A stretch of 64,000 nucleotides of DNA from Methylorubrum thiocyanatum (GCA_014138645.1 JACJIB010000008.1:62001-126000), one strand, 5' to 3'. Shown: positions 1-9,203, numbered from the stretch's first letter. The notes: a model not told the origin generated them from the sequence alone. Numbers and translations: made by a program.

Positions 1-665
1 GTGCTGCCGCGCATGGCGAAGCGCAGCTCACCTTTGGGCCGCAGATCGACGATGCCGGAGGCCCGCAGGGCATGGGCCGATGTCGAACGGGTGAAGTCGC
101 GCCGAGGGCCGGCCACCGCGCGGATCGGCATCAGCCCGAGGCCGCGGGCGAGATCGGCGATGTCGGCCGCACCGGTCTCGCGCAGGGCCGCCAGCGCGAT
201 CTCGGCGCAGGCGAAGGCGTCCTCGCCGGCATCGTGGTGCTCGAAGCGGATGCCGAGGCGCCCCGCCACCTTGGCGAGGCCGTGGCCGGCGGGATCGGGG
301 AAGATCCGCCGGGCGATCTGCAGGGTGCAGTGGCCGGCCATGTCCGGCACCGGCTCGCCCCAGGCGGCGAGCGACGCGGCCAGCACGCCCATATCGAAGC
401 CGGCATTGTGAGCGAGCAGCAGCGCGCCGGTCAGGTCCGGCCGGAACTCGGCGAAGACCTCGGGAAATGTCGGCGCGTCGCGCACATCCGCCGGCAGGAT
501 GCCGTGGATGCGGATGTTGCCGGGTGAGAACCGCATCTGCGGCGGGCGGATCAGCCGCGTCTCGCGCCGCACCACGCGGCCGCCCTCGATCCAGGCGAGA
601 CCGACCGCGCAGGCGCTGTCGCGTCGCTCGTTGGCGGTCTCGAAATCGATCGCGACGACGCTCAT
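1..665 (-). CDS. 3'-5' exonuclease, DNA polymerase III epsilon-like (partial, runs off window)
   Basis: The start codon lies at 663-665 on the minus strand and the frame stays open to base 1, so the C-terminus is outside the window. The N-terminus reads MSVVAIDFETANERR, where D-x-E in IDFET is the ExoI motif of DEDD exonucleases. LLAHNAGFDMGVL is the ExoII-like segment and HDAGEDAFACAE, with a His five residues before the Asp, fits the DEDDh ExoIII motif. The family removes 3' nucleotides from DNA or RNA, as in the proofreading subunit DnaQ or RNase T. Beyond about residue 170 there is an extension (MPIRAVAGPRRDF and on) whose end is not visible, so this is more likely a stand-alone exonuclease-family protein than the replicative epsilon subunit. 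Confidence 0.85.
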   Translation of the reverse strand, partial: MSVVAIDFETANERRDSACAVGLAWIEGGRVVRRETRLIRPPQMRFSPGNIRIHGILPADVRDAPTFPEVFAEFRPDLTGALLLAHNAGFDMGVLAASLAAWGEPVPDMAGHCTLQIARRIFPDPAGHGLAKVAGRLGIRFEHHDAGEDAFACAEIALAALRETGAADIADLARGLGLMPIRAVAGPRRDFTRSTSAHALRASGIVDLRPKGELRFAMRGS

Positions 666-815
666 GGGTCTCAGATTAGGGGGTGGCGGGCCGATCCCGC
701 AAGGCACGGGAAGCCGCGCAGGGCCGCGCCCCGCGCCGGATGTCGTGATCGCGGTCGTTGAGACAAAGACAGCCTGAACTCGTTACCGGGCGACAAGGGG
801 ATTACCGAGGTCGTC

Positions 816-2030
816 ATGAACGTGTTCTCACGCCGGGGCCTGATCGCTGCCGCAGGCGGCGTGGCATGGGGCGCTGGCTCCGCGCGATCGGCCGAGGGAC
901 CGTCGCCGCTCCGGGGCAACAAGGGCGCCGACATCCTCGGGCCCCGCAACGCGCCGCGCGAGGCGGAGGACCCCTTCACCGTGGCGCCGCCGAAGACCGA
1001 CCACGGCACCATGCCGAACCTGAAATGGTCGTTCGCCGACAGCCACATGCGGCTCGAGGAAGGCGGCTGGGCGCGCCAGACGACGACGCGGGAACTGCCG
1101 ATCTCCACGACCATGGCCGGCGTGAACATGCGCCTGAAGGCCAACGTCGTCCGCGAGATGCATTGGCACAAGGAGGCGGAGTGGGCCTACATGATCAAGG
1201 GCCGCGCCCGGATCACCGCGATCGACGGCGATGGGCGCACCTTCGCCGACGATGTCGGCGAGGGCGACCTCTGGTACTTTCCCTCCGGCATCCCGCACTC
1301 GATCCAGGGGCTCGACGGGCCGGAGGACGGCTGCGAGTTCCTGCTGGTGTTCGATGACGGCGGCTTCTCGGAGGACTCGACCTTCCTGATCACCGACTGG
1401 CTCGCGCATACGCCGCGCGACGTGCTCGCGAAGAACTTCGGTTTGCCGGAGCGCGCCTTCGACGCCCTCCCCGAGAAGGAACTCTACATCTTCCCCGGAC
1501 CGAAGCCGGGCGCCCTGGCCGAGGACCAGCTCGGCGGTGCGGGGCCGGTGCCGAAGCGTTTCAGCCACAGGATGCTGGCGCAGGAACCGATCCGCACGAC
1601 GGGCGGCACCATTCGGATCACCGATTCCACGATCTTTCCGGCCTCCACCACCATCGCCGCAGCGCTGGTCGAGTTGGAGCCGGGCGCGATGCGCGAGCTG
1701 CATTGGCATCCCAACGGCGACGAGTGGCAGTACTACCTCTCCGGCCGGGGGCGGATGACGGTGTTCGGCTCGGAATCGAAGGCGCGCAGCTTCGATTATC
1801 AGGCGGGCGACGTTGGCTACGTCCCGTTCGCCATGGGCCACTACATCGAGAACACCGGCGACACGCCGCTGACCTTCCTCGAGATGTTCCGCAGCCCGCG
1901 CTACGCCGACATCTCCCTGCGCCAATGGATGGCCCTGACCCCGCACGCCCTGGTGCAGGCCCATACCAAGCTCGACCGGGCCGCGATCGATGCCTTGCCG
2001 CAGACCAAGTCACCGGTGGTCCCGGGCTGA
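816..2030 (+). CDS. Tat-exported bicupin, oxalate decarboxylase-like
   Basis: This 404-residue protein begins with a twin-arginine signal (SRRGLIAAAGGVAWG) ending near ARSAEG, so a periplasmic location is expected. It carries two cupin barrels. The first has REMHWHKEAEW followed by PSGIPHSIQG, and the second has RELHWHPNGDEWQYY followed by FAMGHYIEN. Each supplies the His-x-His-x(3-4)-Glu plus distal His set that binds one metal, normally manganese. Known bicupins of this layout convert oxalate to formate and CO2. The catalytic lid Glu that separates decarboxylase from oxidase activity cannot be assigned by eye, so oxalate decarboxylase is the best family name rather than proof of activity. 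It converges on glnE with a six-base gap. Confidence 0.85.
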   Translation: MNVFSRRGLIAAAGGVAWGAGSARSAEGPSPLRGNKGADILGPRNAPREAEDPFTVAPPKTDHGTMPNLKWSFADSHMRLEEGGWARQTTTRELPISTTMAGVNMRLKANVVREMHWHKEAEWAYMIKGRARITAIDGDGRTFADDVGEGDLWYFPSGIPHSIQGLDGPEDGCEFLLVFDDGGFSEDSTFLITDWLAHTPRDVLAKNFGLPERAFDALPEKELYIFPGPKPGALAEDQLGGAGPVPKRFSHRMLAQEPIRTTGGTIRITDSTIFPASTTIAAALVELEPGAMRELHWHPNGDEWQYYLSGRGRMTVFGSESKARSFDYQAGDVGYVPFAMGHYIENTGDTPLTFLEMFRSPRYADISLRQWMALTPHALVQAHTKLDRAAIDALPQTKSPVVPG

Positions 2031-2036
2031 AACCCG

Positions 2037-5000
2037 TCAACCCGGCCGCCCGAGGCGGCGGTCGAAGATCATCCGCACCGTCCGTCTCTCCTCGTCGAGC
2101 CGGGCCGTGAGGGCCTTGGCGTCGGGCAGGTTGGCGGCGCGGGCGAGGCGGGCGAGCGCGACGTCGGAGGCCTGCGTCGGGTCGCCCTCGACCATCAGGC
2201 GCTGCCAGTGATGCACGTCGTCGAGGAGCCGGTAGGCGCCGGTCAGCGCCTCGGTTTCGTCCGCCGCGATGAGGCCCGCCACTGCCGCCCGCGCGAACAC
2301 CTCGGGCGCATCCTGATCGATCAGCTCGGGATGCGCCTGGGCATGGCCGAGCACCAGGGCCTGGGCCAGGAAGTCGAGGTCGAGCAGGCCGCCGGGACTG
2401 AGCTTGAGATCGAGCGGACCGTGATCGCCCTTCTCGTCCTCCACCGTCGCGCGCATCGTCCGCACGGCGCGGTTCACCGCCTCAGGATCGCGAGGCTGCA
2501 TCAGGGCGTCCCGGATCGTGGCTTTCGCCTCCTCGGCGAGGCTCTCGTCGCCCGCGATCACCCGGGCGCGGGTCAGCGCCATATGCTCCCACAGCTCGGC
2601 CTCTTCCCGCTGGTAGGCGCGGAAGCTGCGGAACTGTGCGGCGGTCGCTCCCTGTCCGCCGCCGGGCCGCAGGCGCAGATCCACCTCGTAGAGCAGGCCG
2701 CGCCGGGTCGGTGCGGTGAGCGCCGCCACGAGGCGCTGGGTCAGCCGGTTATAGGCCACCGCCGCATCGAGGGGTTTCCGGCCGGTGCTGGTGCGGTTCT
2801 CCGGGTCGAAATCGTAGAGCACGACGAGGTCGAGATCGGATTGCGCCGTGAGCTGACGCGAGCCGAGCCGGCCATAGCCGAGGACGACGATGCGGCCCTT
2901 CGGGATCGGGCCGTGATCGGCAAAAAAGGTCTTGGAGACGGCCTCCAGCGCCGTCGCCACGGCAGCGTCGGCAATCGCCGAGAAGGCGCGCCCCGCCGCC
3001 TGCGGCGTGAGGATCCCGGAGAGGAGCCGCGCACCGGTCAGGAAGCGGAGCTGCCGCGCCGCGTCGCGGCTGCGATCGAGAAAGACCTCGTGGCTGTCGG
3101 GCCGGCCGAGCAGGGCGCGGTAATGTGCGGCGATGGCCCCCTCATCCACCGACGGATCGACGAAATCGGGATCGATCACCGCGTCGAGCACGTGCGGCGA
3201 GAAGGCGACGGTGCCCGCCAGGCGCGGGGCACTGCCGAGAAGGTCGGCAAAGAGCAGCCGCAGGCGCTCGTGCTCGCGCAGGATCGTCAGCAACTCCACC
3301 GCCGCGGGCATACGGCCGAAGGCGCGGTCGAGATTGGCCAAGGCCGCGTCCGGGTCGGGCGTGCCGGCCAGCGCCTTGAGCAGGGCCGGCACCAGCTCGG
3401 TCAGCACCTCGCGGGCGCGGGGACTGCGCACCGCCGCGCGGCGGCCGAAATGCCAGCCGCGCACGGTGTCGGTGACGCGCTCGGGGTCGCGGAAGCCGAG
3501 GCTGCGGAGCGTGGCAAGCGTCGCCGGATCGTCGGCGGCGCCGCTGAAGACGAGGTCGCCGAGATCCGAGGAGAGATCGGGCGCGGCCTCGAACAGCAGG
3601 GCGTAGTGCGCCTGTACCCGGCGGGCCTCGGCCAGGAGCGCCGCCTCGAAGCCAGCGAGGTCGGGATACCCTGCAAACCGCGCGAAGTTCTCGAGTTCCG
3701 CCCGGTCGGTCGGCAGACGCTGGGTCTGCTCGTCGCGCACCATCTGCAGGCGGTGCTCGACCGTGCGCAGGAAGGCGTAAGCCTGGGCCAGTTCGTCCCG
3801 CGCTTCCGCTGAGATCCAGCCGTCCGCGTGCAGGCTCGCCAGCATCGGCACCGTGGAGCGCCCGCGCAGCATCGGGCGCCGGCCGCCGAAGACGAGTTGC
3901 TGGGTTTGGACGAAGAACTCGATCTCGCGGATGCCGCCGCGGCCGAGCTTGATGTCGTGGCCGGCCACGGCCAGCGCCTCGTGCCCGCGCACGGCGTGGA
4001 TCTGCCGCTTCATGGCGTGCACGTCGGCGATCGCCGCGAAGTCGAAATACTTGCGCCAGACGAAGGGAGTGAGATCGGCAAGGAACCGCTCGCCTGCCGG
4101 GATATCGCCGGCGATGGGCCGCGCCTTGATGAAGGCCGCCCGCTCCCAGTTCTGGCCGGTCGTCTCGTAATAGACATAGGCCGAGGCGAGGCTCATCGCG
4201 GTCGGCGTCGAGCCGGGATCGGGGCGCAGGCGATAATCGACCCGGTGGACGTAGCCGTCCCGGGTGCGCTCTTGCAGCAGCTTGGCGACGCCCTGCGCCA
4301 GCTTGGTGAAGAAGGGCGTCGGCTCCAGCCCCTCCTTCAGCGGCGCGGCCTCAGGATCGAAGAAGACGATCAGGTCGATGTCGCTCGAATAGTTCAGCTC
4401 GCGCCCGCCGAGCTTGCCCAGACCCAGCACGACAAGGCCCGATCCGGCCTGCGGCTCGTTCCGATCCTTCGGCCGGAAGCGGCCCGAGGCGGCGGCCTGG
4501 AGCAGCATCGCCTCGACGGCCGCCGAGACCGAGGCGTCGGCGAAGTCGGAGAGCGCAGCGGTCACCCGCTCCAGCGGCCAGACCCCGCCGATATCGGCGA
4601 GCGCCACCAGCAGGGCGTGCTCGGCCCTATTCCGCCGCAGGGTCTTTCCGACCGCGTCGAGATCGGGCGCGGCGCCCTCATCGCCCCGCCCGGCGGCCCG
4701 CTGCGCGGCGACGATGCGGGCGTCGGCCGCTTCCGGCGCCTCCTCGAACAGCCGGGCGAGGCGAGCCGGATCGCGCGAGGCCAGGGACCAGAGGAAGGTC
4801 GAGTGGTCGGCCAGCGCCGCGAGGAGGTCGCGGGCCCTCCCCTCGCGCAGGCCGGCGGGAAGCGCGTCGGCGATCTCGTCAAGGCGCGCCCGTGCCGCCT
4901 CGGGGTTCGCGAGAGGCGGAGCCGCGCCGAGCCGCGCGATCAGGGGTGCGGTGCCGTCGTCGCGGGCAGCCTGCCCGCCGTTTCGCCTGCCCATGCCGTC

Positions 5001-5045
5001 CCTTCTTCGCTTCGAAGCGTCCGCATCGCCGTCGGCCGGCGGCAT
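2037..5045 (-). CDS. glnE: bifunctional glutamine synthetase adenylyltransferase/adenylyl-removing enzyme
   Basis: This cytoplasmic enzyme adds AMP to, and removes it from, a tyrosine of glutamine synthetase under control of PII and glutamine. The 1002-residue length is usual for the family. The duplicated nucleotidyltransferase architecture is clear. Near residue 218 is GLGKLGGRELNYSSDIDLIV, the deadenylylating half, and near residue 735 is GYGRLGSRQLTAQSDLDLVV, the adenylylating half; each has the G-S/D-x-D-x-D metal site. Helical GlnE-specific segments lie between and after them. The start at 5045 gives a charged leader; the internal Met at 4994 is an equally plausible start. The gene stands alone, divergent from a small membrane protein. 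Its partner regulator glnD is about 7.5 kb away. Confidence 0.96.
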   Translation of the reverse strand: MPPADGDADASKRRRDGMGRRNGGQAARDDGTAPLIARLGAAPPLANPEAARARLDEIADALPAGLREGRARDLLAALADHSTFLWSLASRDPARLARLFEEAPEAADARIVAAQRAAGRGDEGAAPDLDAVGKTLRRNRAEHALLVALADIGGVWPLERVTAALSDFADASVSAAVEAMLLQAAASGRFRPKDRNEPQAGSGLVVLGLGKLGGRELNYSSDIDLIVFFDPEAAPLKEGLEPTPFFTKLAQGVAKLLQERTRDGYVHRVDYRLRPDPGSTPTAMSLASAYVYYETTGQNWERAAFIKARPIAGDIPAGERFLADLTPFVWRKYFDFAAIADVHAMKRQIHAVRGHEALAVAGHDIKLGRGGIREIEFFVQTQQLVFGGRRPMLRGRSTVPMLASLHADGWISAEARDELAQAYAFLRTVEHRLQMVRDEQTQRLPTDRAELENFARFAGYPDLAGFEAALLAEARRVQAHYALLFEAAPDLSSDLGDLVFSGAADDPATLATLRSLGFRDPERVTDTVRGWHFGRRAAVRSPRAREVLTELVPALLKALAGTPDPDAALANLDRAFGRMPAAVELLTILREHERLRLLFADLLGSAPRLAGTVAFSPHVLDAVIDPDFVDPSVDEGAIAAHYRALLGRPDSHEVFLDRSRDAARQLRFLTGARLLSGILTPQAAGRAFSAIADAAVATALEAVSKTFFADHGPIPKGRIVVLGYGRLGSRQLTAQSDLDLVVLYDFDPENRTSTGRKPLDAAVAYNRLTQRLVAALTAPTRRGLLYEVDLRLRPGGGQGATAAQFRSFRAYQREEAELWEHMALTRARVIAGDESLAEEAKATIRDALMQPRDPEAVNRAVRTMRATVEDEKGDHGPLDLKLSPGGLLDLDFLAQALVLGHAQAHPELIDQDAPEVFARAAVAGLIAADETEALTGAYRLLDDVHHWQRLMVEGDPTQASDVALARLARAANLPDAKALTARLDEERRTVRMIFDRRLGRPG

Positions 5046-5336
5046 CTGCCCATCAAACGCGCAAATCGCGATCTGCCAAGGGGCTTGCGGAGAGGAGGCG
5101 GCAGGAGACGGGGCGCATCACGGGCCGCAAGCGCGTGCCCGGAAACAGTGCGTCGCGATCTTCCCGCGGCCCGAGCGCCCGAGCCCGAGGGATTTTTCCA
5201 CCGACTCGGCCGTCATCACATGAATGGGTTCGGGAGCAGGCAGGCGCGTTCCCCGTTGATCTCGCGCGTGCGGGGGCGGCCTTCTTCCGGAGTACCTCCG
5301 GCGGGCTACGCGACGACCGAGGACGAAAGGGGATCG

Positions 5337-5552
5337 ATGAACAGCGCCAACTTGGTTTCCTTCATCGAGGCCGCCGTCTTCACCCTGGGCTGCGCGCTGA
5401 TCGCGAGCCGCCGGATCGAGCCGCAGCGGCTCGGGGCGGTTCTGGGACTCGCGACCGTAACGCTCGCGCTGCTGCTGGTGGTGCTGGCCCTGCCCGGCAG
5501 CCCGCAGGCGACGCTCGCCGATCCCGATGGCGTCCGCAATTTCCTGAACTGA
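5337..5552 (+). CDS. small membrane protein of unknown function
   Basis: A 71-residue ORF starts at ATG 5337 with a purine-rich ggacgaaaggg stretch about five bases upstream that can act as a ribosome binding site. It has two predicted membrane helices, about residues 8-22 (SFIEAAVFTLGCALIA) and 31-50 (LGAVLGLATVTLALLLVVLA), joined by a basic loop containing SRRIEPQR. No family is recognised. It ends ten bases before the stop of the convergent histidine kinase. Frame openness over both helices and the plausible ribosome site support a real gene. A role accessory to the adjacent sensor kinase would be speculation. Confidence 0.55.
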   Translation: MNSANLVSFIEAAVFTLGCALIASRRIEPQRLGAVLGLATVTLALLLVVLALPGSPQATLADPDGVRNFLN

Positions 5553-5562
5553 GAGAACGGCC

Positions 5563-6993
5563 TCAGGCCGTGCCGGCCGGCAGGCTCAGCGTCACGGCGA
5601 GTCCGGGTGCGTTGTCGGCGAGGTCGAGGCTGCCGCCGTGAAGCCGGGCGACGGCGTTGACGAGGCTGAGCCCGAGGCCGAAGCCGGGGCGCGAGCGGGC
5701 GGCGTCGAGGCGCACGAAGCGGTCGAGCACCCGGCCGCGCTCGGCTTCCGGGATGCCGGGGCCGTGATCGGCCACGGTGAGCCGGATCCTGTCGTCGGCC
5801 CGCGTGGCGCTGACCGTGATCTCCTGCGGAGCGGCCTCGGCGGACCGGGCGCCGTACTTGATGGCGTTGTCGATGAGGTTGGCGATCGCCTGCCCCACCA
5901 GTTCGCGATTGCCGTCGAGGATCAGATCCGGCTCTGTACGGACGGTCAGGCTCAGGCCCCTATCCTCGGCGAGGGGCTCGTAGAGTTCGGCCACCTCCCG
6001 CGCCACCGCGCCGGCATCGAAGCGGCGAACGCTCTCGGGCGCATTGCCGGCCTCGAGCCGGGCGATGGTCAGCAACGCGTTGAACACGCGGATCAGCCCG
6101 TCGCTGTCCTCGATCACGCCCTCGATCGCCGTCCGCAGCGCGTCCGGGCTTTCAGCGGTGCGCAGGGCCTCGTCGGCCCGGTTGCGGAGCCGCGTGAGCG
6201 GCGTTTTGAGGTCGTGGGCGATGTTGTCGGAGACCTCCTTCATACCGCGCATCAGTTCGCCGATGCGCTCCAGCATCAGGTTCAGGTTCTGGGCGAGGCG
6301 GTCGAGTTCGTCGCCGGTGCCGGCGACCCGCAGGCGCCCGTCGAGATCGCCCGCCATGATGGTGCGGGTCGTCTCGGTCATGTCGTCCACGCGCTTGAGG
6401 ACGCGGCTCGCCACGAACCAGCCGCCGAGCACGCCGAGCAGCACCACCAGCGCCAGCGACGAGCCGAAGGTGTTGCCGATGGCCGCGCGCAGCCGGTCGC
6501 GCTCCTCGGTGTCGCGTCCGACGAGGAGGCGGAAGCCCCCGGCCAGGGTGAAGACCCGCATGATCGCGCGATGCTCACTCTGATCCGACTCCGTGCCGCG
6601 CCCGTAGAAACCCTCGTACTGACCGGGCCGTGCGAGGATGTCGGCCGAGACGCGGCTGACATTGCCGACGATGTGCTCGCCCGCGGGCGTCGTGACGAGA
6701 TAGAGCGAGGCGCCCGGCTCCTTGGCCCGGCGCTCCACCACGGCGATGAGGCGGCGCAGGCCACCGGCGGTGTACTGCTCGGACAGCCCGTTGATCTCGG
6801 CGTCGATGGTCGAGACGATCTGGTCGTCGAGCACCCGCCGGGCGTTCCAGGCGACGTAGCCGAGGCCGAGCGAGGCCAGCACCGCGAACAGCACGAGATA
6901 GGCGAGCGAGAGCTTGAACGCGGTCGTGCGGAAGACCTTGCCGAGCCGCGCGAAGAGCCCGTCCTGCGGCGGCGATGCGGCGGACGGGCTCAC
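5563..6993 (-). CDS. two-component sensor histidine kinase
   Basis: This 476-residue inner-membrane sensor has a membrane helix near residues 20-42, a periplasmic sensing segment of about 120 residues, a second helix near 169-190 (LALVVLLGVLGGWFVASRVL), and a HAMP linker with DDMTETTRTIMAGDLDGRL. The HisKA domain carries the phospho-accepting His in DNIAHDLKTPLTRLRN near residue 258. The HATPase domain has the N box NLIDNAIKYG, the G1 box DHGPGIPEAE and the G2 box GFGLGLSLV. The gene overlaps the response regulator by four bases (ATGA), so the two are translationally coupled. The signal sensed is unknown. Overall layout resembles the TctE/QseC or EnvZ-like classes. Confidence 0.93.
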   Translation of the reverse strand: MSPSAASPPQDGLFARLGKVFRTTAFKLSLAYLVLFAVLASLGLGYVAWNARRVLDDQIVSTIDAEINGLSEQYTAGGLRRLIAVVERRAKEPGASLYLVTTPAGEHIVGNVSRVSADILARPGQYEGFYGRGTESDQSEHRAIMRVFTLAGGFRLLVGRDTEERDRLRAAIGNTFGSSLALVVLLGVLGGWFVASRVLKRVDDMTETTRTIMAGDLDGRLRVAGTGDELDRLAQNLNLMLERIGELMRGMKEVSDNIAHDLKTPLTRLRNRADEALRTAESPDALRTAIEGVIEDSDGLIRVFNALLTIARLEAGNAPESVRRFDAGAVAREVAELYEPLAEDRGLSLTVRTEPDLILDGNRELVGQAIANLIDNAIKYGARSAEAAPQEITVSATRADDRIRLTVADHGPGIPEAERGRVLDRFVRLDAARSRPGFGLGLSLVNAVARLHGGSLDLADNAPGLAVTLSLPAGTA

Positions 6994-7688
6994 GAGGCTT
7001 GCGGCTCGTCCGGCCGGATGACGTAGCCCGCGCCGCGGACCGTGTGGATCATCGGGTGCTCGAAGCCGCGGTCGATCTTCGAGCGCAGACGGGAGACGTG
7101 CACGTCGATGACGTTGGTCTGCGGATCGAAGTGGTAGTCCCAGACATGCTCCAGCAGCATCGTGCGGGTCACGACCTGCCCGGCATGGCGCATGAGGTAT
7201 TCGAGCAGCCGGAACTCGCGGGGCTGCAGCACGATCTCGCGGCCCGCCCGCGTCACCCGGTGCGAGAGCCGGTCGAGTTCGAGATCGCCGACGCGGTAGG
7301 CGGTGGCCTCGCTCTGGCCGGTCGCGGCCGCGCGGCGACGGGCCAGCACCTCGGTACGGGCCAGGAGTTCGGAGAAGGCGTAGGGTTTGGGCAGGTAATC
7401 GTCGCCGCCCGCGCGCAGGCCCTTCACCCGGTCGTCCACTTGGCCGAGCGCCGAGAGGATGAGCACGGGCGTGGTGATCTCCTGCTCGCGCAGCGAGCGC
7501 ACCAGGGAGAGACCGTCGAGCTTCGGCAGCATACGGTCGACGATCAGCACGTCGTAGTCGCCCTCGCGGGCGAGCGCGTAGCCGTCGAGGCCGTCGCCCG
7601 CATGGTCCACGGCGTGCCCGGCTTCCCGGAACGCTTTGACCAGATAGGCGGCGGCCTCGCGGTCGTCCTCGATGATGAGCAGGCGCAT
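6990..7688 (-). CDS. OmpR/PhoB-family response regulator
   Basis: The protein has 232 residues. The receiver domain has the acidic pocket D8-D9 (IIEDDRE), the phospho-acceptor D51 (LIVDRMLPKLDG), S79 and K101 (YLPKPYAF). The C-terminal winged-helix DNA-binding domain contains LQPREFRLLEYLMRHAGQVV and NVIDVHVSRLRSKI, typical of OmpR/PhoB regulators. The start at 7688 was chosen because the receiver begins directly there with MRLLIIEDD. A longer upstream reading in the same frame would run through the OsmC gene and an intergenic repeat and is rejected. It is cotranscribed with and overlaps the kinase gene. Confidence 0.95.
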   Translation of the reverse strand: MRLLIIEDDREAAAYLVKAFREAGHAVDHAGDGLDGYALAREGDYDVLIVDRMLPKLDGLSLVRSLREQEITTPVLILSALGQVDDRVKGLRAGGDDYLPKPYAFSELLARTEVLARRRAAATGQSEATAYRVGDLELDRLSHRVTRAGREIVLQPREFRLLEYLMRHAGQVVTRTMLLEHVWDYHFDPQTNVIDVHVSRLRSKIDRGFEHPMIHTVRGAGYVIRPDEPQAS

Positions 7689-7714
7689 GACGCCCGTTAG
7701 ATAAGCTTCGCGGC

Positions 7715-8224
7715 TCAGGAGCGCGAGGCGTTCACCGACAATTCTGGCTTGTGGTTCAGGGTCTGGAACACGACGCAGTAGCGCTCGGTGAGCTTGAGGA
7801 GTTGATCGAGCTTCTCCTGGGGCACGTCGGTGTCGAGATCGAACTTGAGGCGGATCGCCCGGAAGCCCACCGGCGCCTCCTTGTCGACGCCGAGGGTGCC
7901 GCGAAAGTCGAGGTCGCCTTCGGCGCTGACCGTGCCGGCCTTCAGGGGAATTTCGAGCGCGGTCGCCACGGCCTTCACCGTCACGCCGGCGCAGGCGACG
8001 AGGGCTTCGAGCAGCATGTCGCCGGAGCAGAGTTCGGCGCCCGAGCCGCCGGTGGCGGGATGCAGGCCGGCCACCGCCAGGGCACGGCCGGTCTCCACCT
8101 TGCAGGCGATGCTGGTGTCGTCGAGCGAGCCCTTCGCCTTCAGGGTGACGACGGCGGAGTCCGGGCTCTCGCGGTACTGGCTCTTGAGCGGGGCCTGGAG
8201 AGCGCGCAGGGCGTTGGCGTCCAT
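7715..8224 (-). CDS. OsmC/Ohr-family protein
   Basis: This 169-residue OsmC-fold protein has LHPATGGSGAELCSGDMLLEALVACAGVTVKAVA, holding the first redox Cys of the family, and LTERYCVVFQTL, holding the second. The helical SGDMLLEALVACAG region is diagnostic. Family members reduce organic hydroperoxides with a pair of Cys in a dimer; a general OsmC-like role is as far as the sequence allows. The gene lies upstream of the two-component system on the same strand with a 26-base gap, so cotranscription is possible. Its upstream side is occupied by an intergenic palindrome. Confidence 0.88.
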   Translation of the reverse strand: MDANALRALQAPLKSQYRESPDSAVVTLKAKGSLDDTSIACKVETGRALAVAGLHPATGGSGAELCSGDMLLEALVACAGVTVKAVATALEIPLKAGTVSAEGDLDFRGTLGVDKEAPVGFRAIRLKFDLDTDVPQEKLDQLLKLTERYCVVFQTLNHKPELSVNASRS

Positions 8225-8260
8225 GGGGGAATTTCCTCCGTTTCTTCTGGCGGCGCGAGG

Positions 8261-8309
8261 CCTGGAGCCGTATCCGACCTGATCGCATCAGGTCGGATAC
8301 GGCTCCAGG
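8261..8309. repeat. perfect 22-bp intergenic palindrome (REP-like)
   Basis: Bases 8261-8282 are the exact reverse complement of 8288-8309, separated by the five-base loop tcgca. The core is tatccgacctga/tcaggtcggata. It lies between the OsmC gene and the sulfonate transporter ATPase gene. I recall this palindrome as a dispersed intergenic element of Methylobacterium genomes. If transcribed it would form a strong hairpin and may stabilise or terminate messages. Confidence 0.85.
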
Positions 8310-8337
8310 TCCTTGTGTTGACGCGCCTTCTTTCGAC

Positions 8338-8370
8338 GAACCGGTTTCCACTTCGTCGGAATGCGCTCTA
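8338..8370. repeat. dispersed intergenic motif, Rhizobiales type
   Basis: The stretch containing gaaccggtttccacttcg and ending gcgctcta closely resembles the 'accggtttccacttt...gcaatgctcta' intergenic repeat common in Rhizobiales genomes. The likeness is from memory. It sits beside the 22-bp palindrome, suggesting a composite repeat locus. Confidence 0.5.
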
Positions 8371-8395
8371 GCGGGTTTCGCGCTTCCGCGACACC

Positions 8396-9175
8396 TCAGA
8401 ACGAGCTGCCCCCGGCGAGTTCCGGCGCCGGGGAGGCGTCGCGCGGGCGCAGCGAATGGTCGAGGGCGGCGAGGATCGTGCGGGTCGCCGCCTCGCTCGT
8501 CGCCGCCGCCGGATCGCGCGGGCGACGCATCGAGAGGGCGATGGTATCGTCGAGCCGGCCGGGACGCGGGCGCATGACGATGGCGCGGTCGGCCAGCGCC
8601 ACCGCCTCGGCGACGTCGTGGGTGACGATCAGCACCGTCGGCCGCACCTCCTCCCACAGGGCGAGGAGATGGCGATGGAGATCCTTGCGGGTGAAGGCGT
8701 CGAGCGCCGAGAACGGCTCGTCGAGGAGCAGCACCCGCGGTTGGGCGACGAAGGCGCGGGCGATCGAGACGCGCTGTTGCTGCCCGCCCGACAATTCGCG
8801 GGGCCAGCGGTCCGCATGCTCGGCAAGGCCGACGCGCTCCAGGGCGTGGGCGACGCGCTCCCGCCGCTCGCGCCCCGGCCGGTGCGCGATGCCGAAGCCG
8901 ACATTGTCGGCGACGCTGAGCCAGGGCAGCAGGCGCGGCTCCTGAAACACGAGCCCGACGCCGGGATGGGGCGCGGTGATCGGCTCGCCGTCGAGGGCGA
9001 TCCGTCCGGCGCTCGGCCGGTCGAGACCGGCAATGAGGCGCAGCAGTGTTGTCTTCCCGCAGCCCGAGCCGCCGATCAGCGCGACGATCTCGGCATTCGG
9101 CACCTGAAGGTCGATGCCGGCCAGCGCGCGGGTGCCGTCGGCATAGGTCTTGGAAAGGCTCTGGATGTTCAGCAT
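8396..9175 (-). CDS. sulfonate/nitrate-type ABC transporter ATP-binding protein
   Basis: This 259-residue ATPase has Walker A (GGSGCGKTT), Q-loop (VFQEPRLLPW), signature LSGGQQQR, Walker B (VLLLDEPFSALD) and the switch His (VTHDVAEAV). The LLPW motif and overall length are typical of the SsuB/TauB/NrtD branch. The start at 9175 (MLNIQSLSKTYADG) places the ABC domain at the very N-terminus. It is the last gene of a minus-strand operon that includes the binding protein and permease, but a toxin-antitoxin pair separates it from the permease. Substrate specificity (aliphatic sulfonates, taurine or similar) is inferred from family only. Confidence 0.9.
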   Translation of the reverse strand: MLNIQSLSKTYADGTRALAGIDLQVPNAEIVALIGGSGCGKTTLLRLIAGLDRPSAGRIALDGEPITAPHPGVGLVFQEPRLLPWLSVADNVGFGIAHRPGRERRERVAHALERVGLAEHADRWPRELSGGQQQRVSIARAFVAQPRVLLLDEPFSALDAFTRKDLHRHLLALWEEVRPTVLIVTHDVAEAVALADRAIVMRPRPGRLDDTIALSMRRPRDPAAATSEAATRTILAALDHSLRPRDASPAPELAGGSSF

Positions 9176-9203
9176 GGTCGCCGCTGGCTTCGCACCGAAG
9201 GGA

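Noticed and set aside
3828..5552. 574-codon plus-strand frame over the glnE start
   Set aside because: Only its last 71 codons (from 5337) look like protein. The rest is antisense to glnE.
6990..8657. A 555-codon frame that includes the response regulator
   Set aside because: The upstream half runs through the OsmC gene and the intergenic palindrome. The receiver domain starts cleanly at 7688.
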